A DNA stretch of 64,000 nucleotides from Mesorhizobium jarvisii. GTDB taxonomy: Bacteria > Pseudomonadota > Alphaproteobacteria > Rhizobiales > Rhizobiaceae. Below, one piece after another: positions 1 to 9,441 of this stretch. The notes under the pieces are model-generated. The model searched no databases, was not told where the DNA came from, and saw only the letters and a program-made list of their open reading frames with translations. The stretch is taken from NCBI RefSeq assembly GCF_003601985.1, contig NZ_QZXA01000002.1, forward strand, positions 434,001 to 498,000, read 5' to 3'. The position numbers and the translations under genes were made by a program. The first letter of the stretch is position 1. The number at the start of each line of letters is the position of its first letter.

Positions 1-122
1 GGCCAGCCGATATCCTTCTGCAGTTCGATCGGCAGGGAGCGGATGGCGCGTTCAGTCTGGTAGCGGGCGCGTGCCGCGCTGAATTCAGTCGCGATGCGAC
101 CGAGGGACGACAGGATAGACAT
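1..122 (-). CDS. DUF1127 (YjiS-like) small protein, 3' end outside window
   Basis: The reading frame from the ATG at 122 gives 40 residues beginning MSILSSLGRIATEF and continuing through an arginine-rich stretch to the LQKDIGWP motif that typifies DUF1127 proteins. It runs off the left edge. A strong AAGGAG ribosome site lies 6-7 bases upstream. DUF1127 proteins are short, basic and alphaproteobacterial; several are RNA-binding or stress/phosphate related, but this one's role is unknown. It is divergent from the LysR gene, a common arrangement for a regulator and its target. A second DUF1127 gene lies at 2462-2647. Confidence 0.8.
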   Translation of the reverse strand, partial: MSILSSLGRIATEFSAARARYQTERAIRSLPIELQKDIGW

Positions 123-272
123 TTCATTCTCCTTTGGTGGCGGGCCGGAGACATTCCGGCCTTTGGTGTGGGGGCTTACACGTGGCGTGTTTCAACCCCA
201 TTTCATGTCGATTGCAGGCCTGTGACGTGGTCGTTTCGTGGCTGCTTGTGGCAGGAACCTCACTCGACGGAG

Positions 273-301
273 TTGACTATCCTCCTGATCCGGTGTTCAA
301 T
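273..301 (+). promoter_or_regulatory. Candidate promoter between DUF1127 gene and lysR
   Basis: TTGACT at 273-278 and TTCAAT at 296-301 are separated by 17 bases, and an AT-rich block continues to about 340. This fits a sigma-70 promoter reading into the LysR gene. The same AT-rich block is the likeliest place for a LysR operator acting on the divergent DUF1127 gene. Assigned by eye only. Confidence 0.35.
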
Positions 302-352
302 CAAACGAAATGGAATGATGTTTTGTATCAGAAAAATTGAAGGTCGCTTCCC

Positions 353-1252
353 ATGAACGCCCCGCTCAATCATCCACTGCCGCTCCTCGATCTCGACGTT
401 TTGCGCACTTTCGTGGCGATTGCCGAGACCGGCAGCTTCACCACTGCCGCCAATGCCGTCTTCCGCACACCGTCCGCGGTCTCCATGCAGATCAAGAAGC
501 TGGAGGACATTCTCGGTCGTTCGGTGTTCGCGCGCGATGCGCGTTCCGTGTCGCTGACCACGGATGGCGAGATGCTGCTCGGCTATGCCCGCCGGCTGCT
601 GTCGATCAACCGCGAGGTGGTGTCGAAGTTCATCATTCCCGAGATTGTCGGGGTGGTGCGGCTCGGCTCGCCGGATGATTACGGCGAACGCGTGCTGCCG
701 CATGTGCTGAAGCGTTTCGCGCAGTCGCATCCCTCGATCGCCGTCGACGTCACCATCGACCAGAGCAGCAATCTGCGCCGGCGCATGGACGACCGGGCGC
801 TCGACATCACACTTCTTACCAACTCCTACAAGACCAGCGCGCTCGGCGCCGAGGTGCTTTTGACCGAGCCGATCGTCTGGGCGGGCGCCAAGGGCGGCTG
901 CGCGCATCTGCGCGAACCGCTGCCGGTGTCGTTGTGGGAAGAGGGCTGCGCCTGGCGTGCCGGCGCGCTCGAAGCGCTGGGACGCGAGGGCCGCAACTAC
1001 CGCGTCGCCTATATGAGCGCACACACGGCCGGCCAGCGCGCCGCGATCATGGCCGACCTCGCGGTCGCGCCGCTGCCGCGATCATTCCTCGGCAACGACA
1101 TGGTCGAGCTCTGCCCCAAGGACGGCATGCCCGATATCGGCACCTACAACCTTGCCATGGTGGTGGCGCCGGACGCCAGCGCGCCGGTCAAGGCCGTCGC
1201 CGACCACATCCGCGCGACCTTCGAAGTGTTCCGGGAAACCGGCAAGTTCTGA
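353..1252 (+). CDS. LysR-family transcriptional regulator
   Basis: 299 residues, the usual LysR length. The N-terminal winged helix-turn-helix spans about residues 13-72 (LDVLRTFVAIAETGSFTTAA, followed by a recognition helix containing PSAVSMQIKKLE). A periplasmic-binding-like effector domain follows. The gene is divergent from a DUF1127 gene. In Rhizobiales the LysR protein VtlR/LsrB activates small DUF1127 genes, so this could be a VtlR-type or other DUF1127-regulating protein; that is inference from arrangement only. The family is secure, the regulon is not. It converges with the hydrolase gene that ends at 1274. Confidence 0.88.
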   Translation: MNAPLNHPLPLLDLDVLRTFVAIAETGSFTTAANAVFRTPSAVSMQIKKLEDILGRSVFARDARSVSLTTDGEMLLGYARRLLSINREVVSKFIIPEIVGVVRLGSPDDYGERVLPHVLKRFAQSHPSIAVDVTIDQSSNLRRRMDDRALDITLLTNSYKTSALGAEVLLTEPIVWAGAKGGCAHLREPLPVSLWEEGCAWRAGALEALGREGRNYRVAYMSAHTAGQRAAIMADLAVAPLPRSFLGNDMVELCPKDGMPDIGTYNLAMVVAPDASAPVKAVADHIRATFEVFRETGKF

Positions 1253-1273
1253 TCTGTCGTCGGATCGAAAGCG

Positions 1274-2227
1274 CTACTCCGCCGCCTCGGCGGAGGGCGC
1301 TTGAAATCTCGTTTTCCTATCTTGCCTGACCGGTGAGAGGCTCTCGCCGAGGAACGTGACGATGTGCTGTCGCGCGCGTCGCGATTCCGGCATGTCGATC
1401 AATGGCCATGCATGGAACATGCCTTCCTCGTGGACGACATCAACCTCGACACCCGCTTCCCGCGCCTTTTGCGCGAAGATCAGATTGTCGGGCGTCAAGA
1501 GATCGCGCGAGCCGGTCAAAAGCAGCGTTTTCGGCAGCACCGACAGGTCGCCATAGATCGGGCTGATGTGCCAGTCGCTGCGGTCGATGCCGGCGCTGTA
1601 CATGCGGATTGCTTCGAGACCGCCCGGGATGCCGAGCCAGGGGTCGTTGCGCTCTGCCTCGAACAGCTGGGGGTTGGAAAGCGACATGTCGAGGCCGGGC
1701 GAGATAAGCACGTGGCGCGAGGGCAGGGGCAAGCCTTCTTCGGCGGCCATCATTGTCAGCACCACCGCCATGTTGCCACCGGCGGAGTCGCCCATGAAGA
1801 CGATGTCTTCCGCCTCGGCCTCGTCGAGCATCTGGCGATAGACGTCGCCGACCATGCCGAACATGGCGTGGAAATCGTGCTCCGGGGCGATGGGATAGAT
1901 CGGCACCGTGATGCCGTAGCCCAGCCGGTCGGCCATTTCGGCAATCAGGCGCCAGTGATAGGGCGTGATTTCAAAGACATAGGCGCCGCCATGCAGGTAG
2001 AGAATCCGCTTTTGCTCGCCTGCTCTTGGTGCGACTTCGTAGACCGGAAATCCGTCGATGGTACGTGTCTGGATGTGAAAACGCTGATGCAGCGAGGCCG
2101 GCGGACGGTGATCCTCGGTCTTGCGCGCGGCCGCTATCCAGCGCTGCAGGTTTTCCGGGCTGGCAAACGCCTTCTTGCGGCTGTACCTGAGCACGAAGGA
2201 CACGACGTGGCTTTTGAAACTTGGCAT
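1274..2227 (-). CDS. Alpha/beta hydrolase of the hormone-sensitive lipase family
   Basis: 317 residues. The family marks are all visible: HGGA oxyanion-hole motif at 79-82, nucleophile S148 in GDSAGG, D242 in the DLLTPDN loop and H272 in FHAWP. There is no signal peptide, so it is probably a cytoplasmic carboxylesterase acting on short acyl esters; the substrate is unknown. The gene stands alone, converging with lysR and followed upstream by about 230 bases of non-coding DNA before the second DUF1127 gene. Confidence 0.87.
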   Translation of the reverse strand: MPSFKSHVVSFVLRYSRKKAFASPENLQRWIAAARKTEDHRPPASLHQRFHIQTRTIDGFPVYEVAPRAGEQKRILYLHGGAYVFEITPYHWRLIAEMADRLGYGITVPIYPIAPEHDFHAMFGMVGDVYRQMLDEAEAEDIVFMGDSAGGNMAVVLTMMAAEEGLPLPSRHVLISPGLDMSLSNPQLFEAERNDPWLGIPGGLEAIRMYSAGIDRSDWHISPIYGDLSVLPKTLLLTGSRDLLTPDNLIFAQKAREAGVEVDVVHEEGMFHAWPLIDMPESRRARQHIVTFLGESLSPVRQDRKTRFQAPSAEAAE

Positions 2228-2461
2228 GCGGATACACGAACTTCGGCTGCAGCCGACTAAGAGAAACCTCCACTAGCTCCGAAGATCGTACGCTCACCCG
2301 AAATGTCAAGTTTTGCGCTCTGTCCACACGGCGGTGTGATCGGCGCCGCCGACGTCAGCGGCGCGGCAAAAAGGCCGCGCGCAGCCGGTTGCTGGTGGCA
2401 GCCAGGGATTTCCGAGATCCCCGGCGCCTGCCGAGCAATTTGCATTTGTCGGCAAAGGTCA

Positions 2462-2647
2462 TCAGCGCGCCGTGCCCAGAAGCAGCGACGTGAGCGCGGC
2501 CTGCGGATCGCTGGGCGGCGATGCCGGCCAGCCAATGTCCTTCTGGACATGCGCCGGCAGGCTGTTCAGCGCGCGGATCGCCTTGTTCCTGGCGTGGTTC
2601 TGCCTGATGGTCACACCGAAGCGGCCGAGATTTTCGAACATCGACAT
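2462..2647 (-). CDS. DUF1127 (YjiS-like) small protein
   Basis: 61 residues beginning MSMFENLGRFGVTIRQ and containing the conserved RALNSLPAHVQKDIGWP-type core near residues 25-41. I chose the ATG at 2647 because AAGGGAG at 2654-2660 is correctly spaced for it. The in-frame ATG at 2653 sits directly against the ribosome site, and a longer reading to 2788 extends into non-coding sequence. It is paralogous to the partial gene at 1-122. Function unknown; family members are basic, stress-associated small proteins. Confidence 0.8.
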   Translation of the reverse strand: MSMFENLGRFGVTIRQNHARNKAIRALNSLPAHVQKDIGWPASPPSDPQAALTSLLLGTAR

Positions 2648-2836
2648 TTTCATCTCCCTTGAAGAACGGCGGAGGCCGAGGATTGTCCTCGGCCGCCGTT
2701 CGATGCGGGGTAAATGCGCCTGCCATGTATCGGATGGATTTCGCGAAAACAGCGGTTTGGTTTCCAGATCGGCTCGATCCGGAAACATTTGCAGGCAAAT
2801 GAGTTTGAAGTTCGAGATGGCCTGTGAAGGTCGCGT

Positions 2837-4906
2837 CTATTCGCGGCTACGCCTTGCCGCGTGGCCTTCGCGCGAGCGTCGGCGCGGCGTGGCGTCGCCG
2901 GCGATGCCGTCCTCGCTCACCGTCTTGCGCGGCGGCAGTTTCACCGCCGCCGACAGTTTCGGGAACGGGTCGACCTTGTTGGGCAGCGCCATGGCGTAGA
3001 CGAAATGCTCCTGGAATTTCGGTTCCAGTGCGGTCTCGATCTTCTCGATCTGGCTCACCGTCTCCTCGATCTCGCGGCGATAGCCACGGTTCAGGAGCGC
3101 CATGCGCGCACCAGCACCCGCGGCGTTGCCGACGGCGGAAACCTTGTCGAGGTCGCAATCGGGGATCAGGCCCAGCACCATGGCGTATTTCGGATCGATG
3201 AAGGAGCCGAAGGCGCCGGCGAAATGGATGCGGTCGACATGCTCGGTATTCTGCTTTTCCATCAAAAGCTTGGTGCCGGCATAGAGGGCTGCCTTGGCGA
3301 GCTGGATGGCGCGCACATCGGTCTGGGTGATGGTGATCTTCGGTTCGCCTTCCTTCAGCACATAGGAGAAGGTGCGACCATTGGCGGTGACGCGCGGAGA
3401 GCGCGCGGCAAGCGATCCGTCGACAACGCCATCCTCCGAGATGATGCCGGCGAGATACATCTCCGCCACGATCTCGATGATGCCGGAGCCGCAGATGCCG
3501 GTGACGCCGGTCGCCTGCACGCTGTCGAGGAAGCCGGGCTCATCGGACCACAGTTCCGAGCCGATGACGCGGTATTTTGGTTCCAGCGTGTCGGGATCGA
3601 TGCGCACGCGCTCGATGGCGCCGGGGGCGGCACGCTGGCCGCCGGAGATTTCGGCGCCCTCGAAAGCCGGACCGGTCGGAGAGGAGGCCGCCACGACCCG
3701 CGCACGGTTGCCGAGCACGATCTCGGCATTGGTGCCGACGTCGACGATCAGCATCATCTCGTCCTGGCGATGCGGGCCTTCCGACAGCGTCACCGCCGCC
3801 GCGTCGGCGCCGACATGGCCGGCGATGCAGGGCAGCATATAGAGGCGCGCACCCTGGTTGAGCTTGAGGCCGATGTCGGAGGCCTTGATACGCACCGCAC
3901 CCGAGACGGCGAGTGCGAAGGGGGCGCCGCCGAGTTCGGTCGGATCGATGCCGAGGAACAGATGGTGCATGATCGGATTGCCGACGAAGACGGAATCCAG
4001 AATGTCGTTGCGCTGGACATTGCCCTCCGCGCAGACCTTGTCGACGAGACTGGAGATCGCCTCGCGCACGGCCACCGTCATGCCTTCGCGGCCGTCCGGG
4101 TTCATCATCACATAAGAGACACGGCTCATCAGATCCTCGCCGAAGCGGATCTGCGGGTTCGAGGTGCCGGACGAAGCCGCGACGCGGCCCGACAGCAGCG
4201 ACACCAGATGCATGGCGATGGTGGTCGAGCCGATATCGCAAGCCAGGCCATAGGCCTCGTTCTTGAGGCCCGGCCACAGCGCGATGACGCGCGCTATATC
4301 GCTGTCGGCGTCCTTGTGGATGGCGGCGGTCGCGGTCCAGTTGCCCTTGCGCAATATGCCTTGCACCTGCGGCAGCAGGTAGAAGTCGAATTCGAGGTTT
4401 TTGAAGCCCCAATCCTTCATCAGCGCGATCTTCAGCCGGTCAAGGTCGCCGAGCGGCTTGTGCATGTCGGGCTCTTCGATCTCGACATAGCACATGCGGA
4501 TCGCCGTATCGCGGGCGATCACCCTGGTGTCGGCATCCTTGCGGATGGTCTGCGCGTTGATGACCGTGTCCTGCGGCACGTCGATGACGAGGTCGCCGAG
4601 GATCTGCGCCGAGCAGGAGAGGCGACGCCGCTCAGGCAGGCCGCGCACGCGCTCGTAGCGCTCTTCCTTGGGTCCCTTGGGTGAGATGTGGTCGTTGGAG
4701 GAGACGATCTTGTGCTTGGCGAAATTGCCTTCCTGCACCTCGATCTGGCAGCGCCCGCACGTGGCGCGGCCGCCGCACACGCTCTCGACATAGACGCCAA
4801 GCTGACGCGCGGCATCGAGCACCGGCGTGCCGACGGGAAACCGCCCGCGCTTGCCCGACGGCATGAACAGCACGAGTGGATCGGTAATGTTGGCAGGCGA
4901 GTTCAT
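2837..4906 (-). CDS. Corrinoid activation protein: 2Fe-2S ferredoxin plus ASKHA (RACE/RamA-like) ATPase
   Basis: 689 residues. The N-terminal ferredoxin domain carries C44, C50, C53 and C98, a plant-type 2Fe-2S ligand set. The rest is the DUF4445/ASKHA domain of reductive activators of corrinoid enzymes, with nucleotide-binding motifs DIGSTT at 224-229 and DVGTNAEI at 389-396, the FVGNPIMHH signature near 308 and GSGIIEI. These proteins use ATP to reduce inactive cob(II)alamin to cob(I)alamin on corrinoid proteins. Its expected client is the B12 protein at 12012-12710. The C-terminus is unusually arginine-rich. It is divergent from a small membrane protein gene. Confidence 0.9.
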   Translation of the reverse strand: MNSPANITDPLVLFMPSGKRGRFPVGTPVLDAARQLGVYVESVCGGRATCGRCQIEVQEGNFAKHKIVSSNDHISPKGPKEERYERVRGLPERRRLSCSAQILGDLVIDVPQDTVINAQTIRKDADTRVIARDTAIRMCYVEIEEPDMHKPLGDLDRLKIALMKDWGFKNLEFDFYLLPQVQGILRKGNWTATAAIHKDADSDIARVIALWPGLKNEAYGLACDIGSTTIAMHLVSLLSGRVAASSGTSNPQIRFGEDLMSRVSYVMMNPDGREGMTVAVREAISSLVDKVCAEGNVQRNDILDSVFVGNPIMHHLFLGIDPTELGGAPFALAVSGAVRIKASDIGLKLNQGARLYMLPCIAGHVGADAAAVTLSEGPHRQDEMMLIVDVGTNAEIVLGNRARVVAASSPTGPAFEGAEISGGQRAAPGAIERVRIDPDTLEPKYRVIGSELWSDEPGFLDSVQATGVTGICGSGIIEIVAEMYLAGIISEDGVVDGSLAARSPRVTANGRTFSYVLKEGEPKITITQTDVRAIQLAKAALYAGTKLLMEKQNTEHVDRIHFAGAFGSFIDPKYAMVLGLIPDCDLDKVSAVGNAAGAGARMALLNRGYRREIEETVSQIEKIETALEPKFQEHFVYAMALPNKVDPFPKLSAAVKLPPRKTVSEDGIAGDATPRRRSREGHAARRSRE

Positions 4907-4995
4907 GCGTACACGTGTCTCGGAAGGGATTGTCGATACCGTTTAACGGATCGTTTCACTATTGGGCGGACTGTCTGATGGTCCAGAGGCCAATC

Positions 4996-5238
4996 ATGTC
5001 CGATCTCCTGCTGTCCAGCATATTCACCGCTTTTACCATGGTGCGGGTGCTGAAGGGGCCGTGGCTGCGCAATCCGCAATATCTGGCCAGCGGAATTCTC
5101 GGTGCGATTGTCGCGGTGCTGCTGCTCAACGGGCTGTGGCCCGCCTATGACGATGACTTCGTCATAGGCGGCGTGACCGGCATATTCGGATCGTGGGCGG
5201 GAATGGCGTTGTTCGACGCCATATTGGGCGTCGCCTGA
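4996..5238 (+). CDS. Small hypothetical membrane protein
   Basis: 80 residues from the ATG at 4996, which has AGAGG about six bases upstream; longer in-frame starts at 4915 and 4978 lack a site. Two or three hydrophobic stretches (residues about 3-15, 27-40 and 57-78) suggest an inner-membrane protein, with a central acidic YDDDF turn. I recognise no family. It lies between two genes of the methyl-transfer locus but on the opposite strand, so any functional link is unproven. Confidence 0.55.
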   Translation: MSDLLLSSIFTAFTMVRVLKGPWLRNPQYLASGILGAIVAVLLLNGLWPAYDDDFVIGGVTGIFGSWAGMALFDAILGVA

Positions 5239-5317
5239 CCGCAAAGCAGACGCGTCCGACCGCATCGATGATGCGATCGGTCCAGCGTGGTTTGCAGTCC
5301 GGTTCACGATTGCGCGC

Positions 5318-6292
<975 letters not shown>

Positions 6293-6308
6293 GAAATCTC
6301 TCCGTCGT

Positions 6309-6330
6309 GATATAAAGAGTTCTTTATATC
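6309..6330. promoter_or_regulatory. SahR-like palindromic operator upstream of the pterin methyltransferase
   Basis: Perfect inverted repeat with arms GATATAAAGA and TCTTTATATC separated by GT, 17 bases upstream of the start at 6292. The same motif, with one changed base, stands upstream of the homocysteine methyltransferase at 20683-20704. It resembles, from memory, the AT-rich palindromes bound by the ArsR-family S-adenosylhomocysteine sensor SahR in Alphaproteobacteria. The regulator itself is not in this window. Confidence 0.72.
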
Positions 6331-6373
6331 GTTATCTCTTTTCGATCAAGCGAATGGTGATCCTCCGCGCGGA

Positions 6374-7465
6374 TCAATGCGCGGTCTTCACCATATCCAC
6401 CTGGGTTTCGGTAATCTCGTCGTGCAGGATGTGGTCGAGCCGGTCGGCAACCATCTGGTCGTCGCGACGGATTTCGCGCTTCCAGGGCTGGCGGCCCTTC
6501 AGCACGCCCGATTCATCGACGATCTCGGCGACATATTCCTCCTGGCGGTAGGCCATCACATGGACGCCCGAGATCCCAGGGATTTCCTTCACCTCGTTGA
6601 TGATGTCGATGCAGAGCTGCTTGCCTTCCTTCTTCTGATCCTGCGCGCCTTCCAGCCGCTTGATGACGGCATCCGGGATGTGGATGCCAGGCACGTTGGA
6701 GCGGATCCACTTGGCGGTCTTGGCCGAGGCAAGGGGACCGACGCCGCACAGGACGAACACTTTTTCGGTATGGCCGAGATCGCGCGCCTTCTGCATGAAG
6801 GTCCTAAACATCGGCACGTCGAAACAATACTGCGTCTGCACGAACTGCGCGCCGGCGGCGATCTTCTTGCCGAGATGGATCGGGCGGAAGTCGAAGGGCG
6901 GCGCGAACGGGTTGACGGCAGCGCCTAGGAAGACCTGTGGCGGCGTCGTCAGCTTGCGGCCGGACAGGAACTTGCCGTTGTCGCGCATGATGCGGATGGT
7001 CTCGAGCAGCGACATGGAATCGAGGTCGAACACCGGCTTGGCGCCGGGCTGGTCGCCGGCCTGCACGCCATCGCCGGTCAGGCACAGCATGTTAGCGACA
7101 CCCATGGCGGCACCCCCCAGCACGTCGCCCTGGATGGCGATCCGGTTCTTGTCGCGGCAGGCGATCTGCATGATCGGGGCATAGCCCATGCGGGTCAAAA
7201 GCGCGCAGATACCGACCGAGGACATGTGGCAATTGGCGCCGGAGGCATCGACGGCGTTGATGGCGTCGACCCAGCCGTCGAAGATCTTGGCCCGGTTGTA
7301 GACGTCCTCGGGATCGGCGCTGTCGGGGGGATTGAGTTCGGTCGTCACGGCGAATTCACCGCGCCGCAGCACACGCTCCAGCCGGCCGCGGGACGAATGG
7401 CCGGGCAGGGGATCGAGCGGCAGGTGAATGCCGGCCGGGTTCTCGTCGCGCTGACGGGCGCTCAT
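6374..7465 (-). CDS. metF: Methylenetetrahydrofolate reductase (MetF family)
   Basis: 363 residues with a MetF-type TIM barrel: VTTELNPPDSAD near 40, NMLCLTGD near 125, VFLGAAVNPFAPP near 175 and the QTQYCFD segment near 210. It interconverts 5-methyl-THF and 5,10-methylene-THF using FAD. Its ATG lies inside the stop region of the upstream MetV-like gene (overlap 7462-7465), so the two are translationally coupled. With a corrinoid methyltransferase downstream, oxidation of methyl-THF generated from methylated amines is a more likely role than methionine synthesis alone, but this is inferred. Confidence 0.88.
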   Translation of the reverse strand: MSARQRDENPAGIHLPLDPLPGHSSRGRLERVLRRGEFAVTTELNPPDSADPEDVYNRAKIFDGWVDAINAVDASGANCHMSSVGICALLTRMGYAPIMQIACRDKNRIAIQGDVLGGAAMGVANMLCLTGDGVQAGDQPGAKPVFDLDSMSLLETIRIMRDNGKFLSGRKLTTPPQVFLGAAVNPFAPPFDFRPIHLGKKIAAGAQFVQTQYCFDVPMFRTFMQKARDLGHTEKVFVLCGVGPLASAKTAKWIRSNVPGIHIPDAVIKRLEGAQDQKKEGKQLCIDIINEVKEIPGISGVHVMAYRQEEYVAEIVDESGVLKGRQPWKREIRRDDQMVADRLDHILHDEITETQVDMVKTAH

Positions 7466-8076
7466 GCGGCGGCTCCGGTCTTTGGTGCGGCGGCGGCTTC
7501 ACGGGCGGCAGCCGCCTGCGCGGTGACCCGCAGCCAGGCGGAGGTTTCACGCAGCGACTGGTCGACCGGCTTCTGCACGGCCAGGATCTTGTCGGAGTTG
7601 ACCATGTTCTGCGAGCCTTCCCAGGCCTTGACCCAGACGCAGGGCATATCGGGCTCGACCTCGCAATTGCCATTGGCACGCACGCCACCGCAGGGGCCGT
7701 TGCGCAGCTGCTTGGGGCAATTCATCGGGCACGACATGCCGGTCGACGACAGGATGCACTGGCCGCACATGCGGCAGTCGAACATGAACCCCTTGACGCG
7801 CTTCTCGACGAATTTGATCGGAGCCTCGACGCGGCCGTAGCCGATGCCTCTCCACAGAGGATGGAGGAGCAGAAACATGTCGGCGAAGCGGGAATAAAAC
7901 CATTCGAGCAGACGCGAATGCCGGATCGACCATAATCTCACCGCGAAGGAGCGCTGCACGCGCCGCTGCGGCGACACGTCGGCCGGCTTGTAGTCGGATT
8001 TCGGCGCAGCCTTCTTGACCAGGGTGGCCTGGGTAACCGTCGGCCCATCGTTTTTGACAGGAGTGGTCTCAGACAT
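7462..8076 (-). CDS. MTHFR C-terminal domain / MetV-like cysteine-rich partner protein
   Basis: 204 residues from MSETTPVKN; the ATG at 8076 is inside the end of the upstream gene. The middle carries eight cysteines (C101, C104, C107, C116, C120, C129, C138, C146), the pattern of the zinc/Fe-S MTHFR C-terminal family (PF12225). That family forms the MetV subunit with MetF in acetogens. The N-terminal 45 residues and alanine-rich C-terminus look disordered. Expected to pair with the MetF protein at 6374-7465 and pass electrons to or from its flavin. Annotations reading from 8451 would fuse out-of-frame sequence of the neighbour and are wrong. Confidence 0.85.
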   Translation of the reverse strand: MSETTPVKNDGPTVTQATLVKKAAPKSDYKPADVSPQRRVQRSFAVRLWSIRHSRLLEWFYSRFADMFLLLHPLWRGIGYGRVEAPIKFVEKRVKGFMFDCRMCGQCILSSTGMSCPMNCPKQLRNGPCGGVRANGNCEVEPDMPCVWVKAWEGSQNMVNSDKILAVQKPVDQSLRETSAWLRVTAQAAAAREAAAAPKTGAAA

Positions 8077-8371
8077 TTTCTTTGCCCCCCGCCTTGACCA
8101 GAGCGACCAATCTTTCACGGTCATATTTCGTGTCGAGGTCCTTGAAAGCCTTTTCGACCTCGGCTTCGAGATCGTCGCCGACCGGAACCGGATCGGCCTT
8201 GCGCCATTCGGCCAGATAGTCGTCGGTACCGCCGGCGCCGGTGCGCATGGCGCACATGTCGATGGCTTCGGTGAAGCGCAGCGGCAGCTCGCGCTTGGCA
8301 TTTTGCCGGCCCTTCTTGACGATGACCTGGGCAGGGATGTCGCGCCAGTAGACGACGATAAGATCGGCCAT
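8069..8371 (-). CDS. PF13769 'virulence factor' family protein, coupled to MTHFR genes
   Basis: 100 residues from MADLIVVYWRDIPAQVIV. The ATG at 8371 has GGAG about nine bases upstream; the earlier ATG at 8413 has none. The VVYWRDIPAQVIVKKGR start and FTEAIDMCAMR segment match my memory of the 'virulence factor' family PF13769, whose biochemical role is unknown. Its last eight bases overlap the MetV-like gene. It is therefore the first gene of a tight four-gene run ending in the pterin methyltransferase, which points to a job in one-carbon transfer rather than virulence. Confidence 0.72.
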   Translation of the reverse strand: MADLIVVYWRDIPAQVIVKKGRQNAKRELPLRFTEAIDMCAMRTGAGGTDDYLAEWRKADPVPVGDDLEAEVEKAFKDLDTKYDRERLVALVKAGGKENV

Positions 8372-8572
8372 GAATTCTCGCTCCTCGATCTTAGAGCATT
8401 GCCGGATGCGCAATGGACCCGCTTGTTATGGGACGACGCGCGCGCATTCAAAAGCGACGCATTTCAATGTCGTAAAATGAAAGGCGTGTTTATTCGTTCG
8501 CGGGGCGCACCGGCGGCAGGGTCGGCGTGCCGAAAAGCCGTCTGGCCCTGTGCGGCTCCGGGCTGATGAGAC

Positions 8573-9355
8573 CTACCAGATTCCGGTTCTGAGGCCGGTC
8601 CAGAGGTAGAACCAGATCGTCGGATGATACCATTGTTTGGAAGGCAGGCCGGGATCGATCGTTGTGAGTTTTCCGGCCAGTGCATCGCTGACGGCCTCGA
8701 TGCAGATATCGCGCGAGAACGCCGCCTGGCGGAGCGCGTGACTGGAGATGGTGTCGCCTTTTTCCGGTCTGCCGCGTGCCTGCTTCAGCACGCCGCCAGT
8801 GTCGACGCCAGCGTCGACGAGGTGGATGGTCGTGCCGAAATTCTGCGCGTCACCGGATGCCAGGGCCCAATAGCCGCCATTCATGCCGCGATATTTCGGC
8901 GTGATGCCCGCATGGTAGTTGAGCACCGGGCAGGGCATTTTGCGCAGCATCTCGGCCGAGATCAGTCGGCAACCGTTGAGCAGCACGACGCCTGGCTGGA
9001 TCTTCTGGATCGCCTGCAGGCACTCAGGCCCATTGGCCGAGGCTACGTGGATAATCTCCTGGCCTGGTCGTGGCTCAACCTCCAGTCTCTCCTCGGCAAT
9101 CAATCGCGCGCTATGGCCGGCCCGCAGCCGCTTGCCCAACCTGCTCAGCACCATCGTGCCGAGCTGGCCCATGGCCGAGACCCAGCCTTGGCGGCGAGCC
9201 CGACCACGCAGCAATTGCTTTTTGGATTCAGGGGTTTCGAGGATGACGCTGACAGGACCAACGCGATCGGCGATCGCGTTGATCATGGCCCAGACATGCT
9301 GGCCGCCGCCGGTCACGACGACGATCGACGCGCTGGTTGCTACCGGTGAAGACAT
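8573..9355 (-). CDS. Formyltransferase-fold protein (methionyl-tRNA/GAR formyltransferase-like)
   Basis: 260 residues from the ATG at 9355, chosen because AGGA lies upstream; the alternative at 9394 lacks a site. The formyltransferase motif NYHAGITPKYRGMNGG contains the catalytic Asn and His, and the Asp lies in the VDAGVDTGG loop. This kind of protein uses 10-formyl-THF to modify an amino group, often of a sugar nucleotide or amino acid; the substrate here is unknown. Being next to a folate one-carbon gene set may be chance, since a 200-base gap separates it from the operon. Confidence 0.78.
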   Translation of the reverse strand: MSSPVATSASIVVVTGGGQHVWAMINAIADRVGPVSVILETPESKKQLLRGRARRQGWVSAMGQLGTMVLSRLGKRLRAGHSARLIAEERLEVEPRPGQEIIHVASANGPECLQAIQKIQPGVVLLNGCRLISAEMLRKMPCPVLNYHAGITPKYRGMNGGYWALASGDAQNFGTTIHLVDAGVDTGGVLKQARGRPEKGDTISSHALRQAAFSRDICIEAVSDALAGKLTTIDPGLPSKQWYHPTIWFYLWTGLRTGIW

Positions 9356-9441
9356 GGCCCGCTTTCCTGCCTTGCACGCGGCCAGCTGCCGCATGCTGGC
9401 CGGATTTGTGCCGGAACGGGGTTAAATCTTGATGACCACGC

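Noticed and set aside
1277..1296. Terminator hairpin between lysR and the hydrolase gene
   Set aside because: The CTCCGCC/GGCGGAG hairpin lies within the hydrolase coding sequence and is not followed by a T tract.
2861..4684. A 607-residue plus-strand open frame
   Set aside because: Antisense shadow of the corrinoid activator gene; composition is typical of a complementary frame.
7462..8451. A 329-residue version of the MetV-like gene
   Set aside because: Its first 125 residues are the wrong frame of the PF13769 gene; the start at 8076 fits family length and coupling.
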